Shown here: positions 13,222-16,448 of the stretch, in pieces
Layout of the letters: every line of letters starts with the position of its first letter
Position numbering within the stretch: position 1 is the stretch's first letter
NCBI GenBank assembly: GCA_035547775.1
Contig: DASZUC010000001.1
Coordinates: 1 to 16,448 of the forward strand
DNA length: 16,448 nucleotides
Direction: 5' to 3'
From: DASZUC01 sp035547775
Lineage (GTDB): Bacteria; Patescibacteriota; Saccharimonadia; Saccharimonadales; UBA4665
Position numbers and translations under genes: made by a program
Notes under the pieces: generated by a model
The model's database searches: none
What the model saw: only the letters and a program-made list of their open reading frames with translations
What the model was told of the DNA's origin: nothing

Positions 13222-15201
13222 TTACTGCAGTACGGCTTTAATTCTCCGCACACCACTCGAGCTGGATTCTTCTTTGGTGATTTTGAACATTTTGCCACCT
13301 TCGGCTAGCTGAGCAGTGTGCTCGACGTGGGGGCCACCACAAATTTCGAAACTGAAGGGCTTATCGGCGCCGTCGGCAATCATTTTATAGACTTTGACGG
13401 TATCGCCATAACGGTCGCCAAACTGCCCCAACGCACCTTTTTCTTCGATCGCTACTTTGGTGGGATATTCGGCAAAGCTGACTTTCAAGTCCTTTTTGAT
13501 CTGTTCGTTAACGATATCTTCAACTTTTTTAATTTCTTCTGGAGTCATTTTGGCATCGTGGCTAAAGTCAAAACGCAGTCTTTCCTCCGTGATGTTAGAG
13601 CCACGTTGCACCACGTGATCACCCAATACATCGCGCAAGGCCTGGTACATCAAATGCGTCGCGGTGTGATACTTTTTGTGCTGCTCGGTTTGCCCACCGA
13701 GACCACCCTTAAATGTGCCCTTGGCAGCCGTCTGCGAGCGTTCACGTTGCTCTTGCATTTTGGCGTCAAATTGTTTTTGCCAATCTTGATCTAACTCAAC
13801 TCCGCGTTTAAAAGCCTCCTCCACACTTATCTCCAGGGGGAAACCATAGGTGTCATACAAAGTGAACAATGCCTCTCCACTTGTCATCCCGAATTCATTT
13901 CGGGACCCATGCGACCCTTTAGACTCTGATCCGTTTTCCCATGTGGGTCCTGAAACACGGGCTTCGCCCTGTTCAGGATGACGATCGCTAAACAGTTTTT
14001 CAAACTGCTGCAGACCTTTGCGGAGAGTTTGGCGGAAGACTTTTTCTTCTTTACTTAACACGTTAAGTATTGTTTCTTCATTGGTCTGCACTTCTGGGAA
14101 ATCAGCTTTGTAGAGTTCGGCGATCACGGGCACCACCGCTTCCATAAAGTTTTGCTCAATGCCAAGATCGAAGGCGAAGCGAATGGCCCGACGAACTAGC
14201 CGGCGCATCACATAGCCCTGCTCTTTGTTGCTCGGCACAATACCATCCACGGCCAAGAAAGCAGCCGCACGCAAATGATCGGCAATCACCCGCATGCTCT
14301 CGGTGTGCGAGTCGTAATTTTTGCCTGAGATTTCTTCGAGTTTGTCGATAATCGGACGCAATACACTGATGTAAAAGACGTCTGGATTGTTTAGTTTGGC
14401 AGCCGCAATCCGCTCCAAACCACCACCAAAGTCAACGTTTGGCTTTTCCAAAGGCTCGAATCCAGAATCTGTGCGTTTGTAGGCCATAAACACGCTGTTG
14501 GCGATCTCTAAAAAGCGGCCACAGTCACAGTTTGGGTGGCAGTTTTCGCCCCATTTGGGGTCGTGGGGCGTGCCAAAATCATAAAACACCTCGGTATCAG
14601 GGCCGCAAGGGTCGCCAACAGGGGTACTGGCCTCGGCGCCGTTGCGGCTCCACCAGTTTTTGCTGCCATCATAGAAGAAAATCCGGCCATTTTGCATACC
14701 CCTGGCAGCACCATCGGCTTCAGAGCCAATTTCCACCACGGTGGCATCAACGTTTTTACTAGCGAATAATTTCGTCCAGAGTTCGGCGGCTTCGGTATCT
14801 TTCGGAATATTTAATGCTTCGTTACCGATATAGCAAGTTACATACAGCTTGCTCGGGTCCAAGCCGACTTTGTCGACCAAAAATTCAAACAGCCATGGAA
14901 TCTCATCGGCTTTAAAATAGTCGCCGAGCGACCAGTTGCCGAGCATTTCAAAGAAGGTAGTGTGACGATTATCGCCCACTTCCTCGATATCTTGAGCCCG
15001 CAAACAGGTTTGGCTATCGACCAAGCGCGTACCAGCGGGGTGTTCAGCGCCTAACAGATACGAAATCAGCGGTTGCATGCCCGAGCCCGTGAACAGCGTA
15101 GTCGGGTCGTTTTGCGGCACCAAAAGGGCCCGCGGGATCACGGTGTGGCCGCGTTCTTGGAAAAAATCTAAATAGGCTTTGCGAATCTCTTGCGCTGTCA
15201 T
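13222..15201 (-). CDS. alaS: Alanyl-tRNA synthetase, short form with in-frame insert
   Basis: Charges tRNA-Ala and hydrolyses mischarged Ser/Gly-tRNA. The class II catalytic domain (about 1-235: FFQERGHTVIPRALLVP, GDNRHTTFFEMLGNWSLGDYF, NVDFGGGLERIAA) is followed by the tRNA-recognition helices (240-470) and an editing domain with the zinc motifs HTATH (512-516) and CGGPH (621-625). The protein ends at residue 659 (...SSSSGVRRIKAVLQ), where E. coli AlaS (876 aa) continues into the DHHA1/C-Ala domain; that domain is absent. CGGPH has Pro where CGGTH is usual. Residues about 407-440, between LQQFEKLF and GEALFTLYDTYGFP, are encoded by a palindromic repeat (13881-13984). ATG 15201 has no Shine-Dalgarno; a TATAAT ends 7 nt before it. 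Confidence 0.97.
   Translation of the reverse strand: MTAQEIRKAYLDFFQERGHTVIPRALLVPQNDPTTLFTGSGMQPLISYLLGAEHPAGTRLVDSQTCLRAQDIEEVGDNRHTTFFEMLGNWSLGDYFKADEIPWLFEFLVDKVGLDPSKLYVTCYIGNEALNIPKDTEAAELWTKLFASKNVDATVVEIGSEADGAARGMQNGRIFFYDGSKNWWSRNGAEASTPVGDPCGPDTEVFYDFGTPHDPKWGENCHPNCDCGRFLEIANSVFMAYKRTDSGFEPLEKPNVDFGGGLERIAAAKLNNPDVFYISVLRPIIDKLEEISGKNYDSHTESMRVIADHLRAAAFLAVDGIVPSNKEQGYVMRRLVRRAIRFAFDLGIEQNFMEAVVPVIAELYKADFPEVQTNEETILNVLSKEEKVFRQTLRKGLQQFEKLFSDRHPEQGEARVSGPTWENGSESKGSHGSRNEFGMTSGEALFTLYDTYGFPLEISVEEAFKRGVELDQDWQKQFDAKMQEQRERSQTAAKGTFKGGLGGQTEQHKKYHTATHLMYQALRDVLGDHVVQRGSNITEERLRFDFSHDAKMTPEEIKKVEDIVNEQIKKDLKVSFAEYPTKVAIEEKGALGQFGDRYGDTVKVYKMIADGADKPFSFEICGGPHVEHTAQLAEGGKMFKITKEESSSSGVRRIKAVLQ
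13881..13984. repeat. Palindromic repeat inserted in frame within alaS
   Basis: 104 bp bounded by near-inverted ends TTGTCATCC (13881-13889) and GGATGACGA (13976-13984). Each end is itself a 7-bp hairpin: TCCCGAA/TTCGGGA (13887-13905) and TCCTGAA/TTCAGGA (13948-13978); GACCCA (13904-13909) also pairs with TGGGTC (13944-13949). It keeps the alaS frame open and adds about 34 hydrophilic residues at a normally variable loop. The ends and double-hairpin design match the intergenic element at 15706-15791. Confidence 0.8.
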
Positions 15202-15208
15202 TGGATGA

Positions 15209-15236
15209 ATTATAACAGAGGTCGTTCACTTGCCAA
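15209..15236 (-). promoter_or_regulatory. alaS: Promoter of alaS (near-leaderless)
   Basis: On the minus strand TTGGCA (15236-15231, 5/6), a 16-bp spacer and TATAAT (15214-15209). Only 7 nt separate the -10 box from ATG 15201, so the transcript would be leaderless. Its -35 lies 4 bp from the -35 of the divergent promoter at 15241. Confidence 0.75.
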
Positions 15237-15240
15237 AACA

Positions 15241-15269
15241 TTGACAATTTATACTTTTTATGCTAATAT
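15241..15269 (+). promoter_or_regulatory. Promoter of the 64-aa membrane protein
   Basis: TTGACA (15241-15246), a 17-bp spacer and an extended -10 TGC-TAATAT (15261-15269). The likely start is A15277, 8 nt after the -10 box, so the message begins two bases before the hairpin at 15279. It stands back to back with the alaS promoter. Confidence 0.7.
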
Positions 15270-15278
15270 TCTAAATAG

Positions 15279-15295
15279 TTCGTCAAGGTGACGAA
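15279..15295 (+). promoter_or_regulatory. 5'-end mRNA hairpin, copy 1
   Basis: TTCGTCA-AGG-TGACGAA, a perfect 7-bp stem with a 3-nt loop, starting 2 nt after the predicted transcription start. A near-identical copy (loop GGG) stands at 15878-15894 at the same distance from its own -10 box. It may act as an mRNA 5' stabiliser, a protein-bound leader, or an operator in DNA form. Confidence 0.7.
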
Positions 15296-15320
15296 AGATC
15301 ATTTCGGAGGAGTTGTACTA

Positions 15321-15515
15321 ATGCCTAGCATGGACTCTACCGGTTTCGCCCGTTTCGTCGTTTGCGCTATTTTGTGCGGCGCGTTCGTCGGCCTTACCAT
15401 CTACAGCGCACTGAGCCATCACCTCGTAAGGGCCGGCGTATATAGTGCCGTCGCCATCGTTGAAGCGTTCATGACCATCATCGTCTTGCGATTCGAGACC
15501 AAACGCGTAAGTTAA
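15321..15515 (+). CDS. Small two-TM membrane protein, 64 aa, unknown
   Basis: I do not recognise a family. Two TM helices are visible: about 9-29 (FARFVVCAILCGAFVGLTIYS) and 37-56 (AGVYSAVAIVEAFMTIIVL), joined by a short polar HHLVR loop, with a basic tail (RFETKRVS). ATG 15321 follows GGAGGAG (15306-15312), a strong Shine-Dalgarno; the longer frame from GTG 15288 starts inside the leader hairpin and is rejected. Codons favour C endings (GCC, GTC, ATC, TTC), as in the 171-aa gene and unlike most neighbours. It is monocistronic, with a large hairpin about 90 bp after its stop. Cys15 and Cys19 lie in the first helix. Confidence 0.72.
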   Translation: MPSMDSTGFARFVVCAILCGAFVGLTIYSALSHHLVRAGVYSAVAIVEAFMTIIVLRFETKRVS

Positions 15516-15569
15516 CAACTGCCTCTATAACAGTTCACCTCGAACTTAAGTCCCGGTTCTCGGGCGCCC

Positions 15570-15603
15570 GTTTCGTTTGCAGTCCTTTTTGGACTCGCGA
15601 AAC
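15570..15603 (+). repeat. Imperfect hairpin downstream of the 64-aa gene
   Basis: GTTTCG (15570-15575) pairs with CGAAAC (15598-15603), and an inner AGTCC (15581-15585) pairs with GGACT (15591-15595) around a TTTTT loop. It is preceded by CCCG/CGGG at 15552-15564. It forms the first part of a structured 3' region before the larger hairpin at 15607. Confidence 0.45.
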
Positions 15604-15606
15604 CCC

Positions 15607-15694
15607 AGCCGTGTGGCGGAATGTGATGTAAAGTGTCTGCTTATCCTCCGGGATAAACTTCCTTTACCTCTCACATTCCAAAACACGGCTTTTT
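15607..15694 (+). terminator. Long irregular hairpin with T-run, likely terminator of the 64-aa gene
   Basis: Four successive stems: AGCCGTGT/ACACGGCT (15607-15614 with 15683-15690), GGAATGTGA/TCACATTCC (15618-15626 with 15671-15679), GTAAAG/CTTTAC (15628-15633 with 15662-15667) and TTATCC/GGATAA (15641-15646 with 15651-15656), separated by small internal loops and ending in TTTTT (15690-15694). It is much longer than an ordinary intrinsic terminator. Confidence 0.6.
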
Positions 15695-15705
15695 CATACC
15701 TCAAC

Positions 15706-15791
15706 TTGTCATCTCGAGTGTAAACGAGAGATCTTATTTGAATTAAAGATCTTATAATTGGGAAGATCTCTCCCGCTGGTCGAGATGACAA
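15706..15791. repeat. Intergenic palindromic repeat, same family as the alaS insert
   Basis: 86 bp with perfect 12-bp inverted ends TTGTCATCTCGA (15706-15717) and TCGAGATGACAA (15780-15791), a second perfect 10-bp pair GAGAGATCTT (15726-15735) / AAGATCTCTC (15763-15772), and a small hairpin at the left end (TCTCG/CGAGA). It is AT-rich in the middle. Its ends match those of the element inside alaS. The minus-strand reading frame across it is not credible as a gene. Confidence 0.75.
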
Positions 15792-15798
15792 AGGAGAG

Positions 15799-15819
15799 AA
15801 GCATGGCTTTTTCATGCTT
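15799..15819. repeat. Small hairpin after the palindromic repeat
   Basis: AAGCATG (15799-15805) pairs with CATGCTT (15813-15819) around the loop GCTTTTT. The 11-bp string GGCTTTTTCAT occurs here (15805-15815) and at the end of the terminator hairpin (15687-15697), so it flanks the palindromic repeat directly. There is no T-run after the stem. Confidence 0.45.
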
Positions 15820-15839
15820 GCTAAAACCCTTCCAGAATG

Positions 15840-15868
15840 TTGTTGTAACCCTTATTTTATGCTATAAT
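15840..15868 (+). promoter_or_regulatory. Promoter of the small-membrane-protein operon
   Basis: Extended -10 TGC-TATAAT (15860-15868) with a weak -35 TTGTTG (15840-15845) at 17 bp. The predicted start is A15876, 8 nt after the -10 box, exactly as in the promoter at 15241. Confidence 0.65.
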
Positions 15869-15877
15869 ATGCCCTAG

Positions 15878-15894
15878 TTCGTCAGGGTGACGAA
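15878..15894 (+). promoter_or_regulatory. 5'-end mRNA hairpin, copy 2
   Basis: TTCGTCA-GGG-TGACGAA, a perfect 7-bp stem starting 2 nt after the predicted transcription start. It differs from copy 1 (15279-15295) only in the first loop base. The bases just outside (AG before, AG after) are also shared, whereas the sequence further downstream is unrelated, so this is a conserved leader module, not a gene duplication. Confidence 0.7.
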
Positions 15895-15931
15895 AGCAAC
15901 TTTCCATCGTCGGGAGACATTAGGGGTGAGG

Positions 15932-16165
15932 ATGAATAAACACGCAATGCGGCGCCTCAACCTTCGGGCTGATGTGCTGCTCGTTTTGGTGGTAGTGGGC
16001 CTTTGGCTATTGGCCGAAGTGCTCGTCAACCACTGGTACGACGTCTGGTTCATCACTGGGCTGGCGTTACTCGAGTTTTACTTCGTGTACCTCGTCGTAG
16101 CGCTGACTCGCTCCTCTGGTCCTGTACCAGTGAGCGAAAGTGAGTCGGAAGTCGAGACGTCGTGA
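15932..16165 (+). CDS. Small two-TM membrane protein, 77 aa, unknown
   Basis: I do not recognise a family. Basic N-terminus (MNKHAMRRLNLR), TM1 (about 14-33), a short NHWYDVW loop, TM2 (about 38-58) and an acidic Ser/Glu-rich tail (SESESEVETS), so both ends probably face the cytoplasm. ATG 15932 follows AGGGG (15922-15926); the longer frame from GTG 15887 starts in the leader hairpin and is rejected. Its TGA stop overlaps the GTG start of the next gene (GTGA, 16162-16165), so translation is probably coupled. First gene of an operon of at least three. Confidence 0.72.
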   Translation: MNKHAMRRLNLRADVLLVLVVVGLWLLAEVLVNHWYDVWFITGLALLEFYFVYLVVALTRSSGPVPVSESESEVETS

Positions 16166-16404
16166 GCAACGAAGAACCCGAGCAACACGATTCCCTGGCC
16201 AGATTTAACGTCTGGTTTGCGATCGCTGTGGTTGCTCTATGCCTGGCTATTCTTATAGCTGGCGCAGTCCAGGGCAATTGGGGCTATGTGCTTATAGGAG
16301 CAGTGCTCGCACCTTTCACGCTCTTACTGCTGCACACCAACATCTGGCCTGCCTGGCAAGCCGCCAAGCAAGCTCAGCAACGTGTCAGTGACGCAGAGTC
16401 GTGA
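16162..16404 (+). CDS. Small two-TM membrane protein, 80 aa, unknown
   Basis: No recognised family. An acidic N-terminus (MSNEEPEQHD) precedes TM1 (about 16-36), a short QGNWG turn and TM2 (about 39-57); the tail WPAWQAAKQAQQRVSDAES is probably an amphipathic helix. It begins with GTG overlapping the previous TGA and has no strong Shine-Dalgarno of its own, as expected for stop-start coupling. Its own stop overlaps the start of the next gene in the identical 12-nt context GTCGTGAGCAAC (16159-16170 and 16398-16409). In size and two-helix topology it resembles its upstream neighbour, but I see no clear sequence similarity. Confidence 0.7.
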   Translation: MSNEEPEQHDSLARFNVWFAIAVVALCLAILIAGAVQGNWGYVLIGAVLAPFTLLLLHTNIWPAWQAAKQAQQRVSDAES

Positions 16405-16448
16405 GCAACTATGATCTCAACCTGCAGCGCACAAGCCTTCGGGTTAGT
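16401..16448 (+). CDS. Start of a third gene in the small-protein operon, partial
   Basis: GTG 16401 overlaps the previous TGA in the same GTCGTGAGCAAC junction, and the frame stays open for 16 codons to the window end (MSNYDLNLQRTSLRVS). The N-terminal MSN matches the previous protein because the junction itself encodes it. An ATG at 16411 in another frame is also open to the edge, but lacks this junction. Function cannot be judged. Confidence 0.5.
   Translation, partial: MSNYDLNLQRTSLRVS

Noticed and set aside
13318..13794. 158-codon plus-strand frame opposite alaS
   Set aside because: The minus strand encodes the conserved AlaS editing domain; the plus frame is a shadow.
15540..15605. 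tRNA-like stretch with GGTTCTCG and paired arms
   Set aside because: No complete cloverleaf, anticodon arm or acceptor pairing could be built.
15546..15815. 89-codon minus-strand open frame
   Set aside because: It runs through the terminator hairpin and the palindromic repeat, has no ribosome site, and its composition follows the inverted repeats; it is not a credible gene.

Overview
The window looks like a chromosomal segment of a Candidate Phyla Radiation (Patescibacteria) bacterium, most likely Saccharibacteria (TM7). This rests on gene content and style: a short alanyl-tRNA synthetase without its C-terminal domain, a single-TM surface protein of a type I associate with CPR genomes, a FtsA-like protein beside ruvX and mltG, many orphan small membrane proteins, and very compact spacing. 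TGA serves as a normal stop, so this is not an SR1/Gracilibacteria-type code. The lineage call is inference; no rRNA or ribosomal protein gene is present. I saw no tRNA, CRISPR array or transposase.

Layout. 1-966 (-): N-terminal part of a DEAH-box helicase leaving the window. 1193-1457 (+): promoter and a 66-aa membrane protein. 1459-2904 (-): exonuclease I. 2932-3707 (-): a self-contained unit with a perfect consensus promoter, a 5' hairpin, a 171-aa orphan protein with unusually GC-rich codons, and a long structured 3' region. 3719-6349 (-): obgE preceded by a LysM-CHAP wall hydrolase that has its own promoter and a long leader. 6409-10996 (-): a compact operon running FtsA-like protein, anchored surface protein, ruvX, mltG. 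11040-12186 (-): a PKD-like surface protein. 12225-13221 (+): an orphan 319-aa protein whose stop codon abuts that of alaS. 13222-15236 (-): alaS. 15241-16448 (+): small two-TM protein genes on two promoters, with structured DNA and a palindromic repeat between them.

Functional theme. Most of the minus-strand block concerns the envelope and division: FtsA-like actin homologue, MltG (glycan chain length), LysM-CHAP hydrolase, two anchored surface proteins and the GTPase Obg. DNA/RNA housekeeping (ExoI, RuvX, helicase, AlaS) is interleaved.

Most notable: (1) a palindromic repeat inserted in frame in alaS, with a relative of the same design at 15706-15791; (2) the same 7-bp hairpin placed exactly at the predicted mRNA 5' end of two small-membrane-protein units, with an analogous hairpin on the 171-aa gene; (3) two styles of gene start, near-leaderless promoters abutting housekeeping ATGs versus strong promoter plus hairpin plus Shine-Dalgarno on small genes; (4) a small-protein operon with an identical 12-nt stop/start junction used twice.
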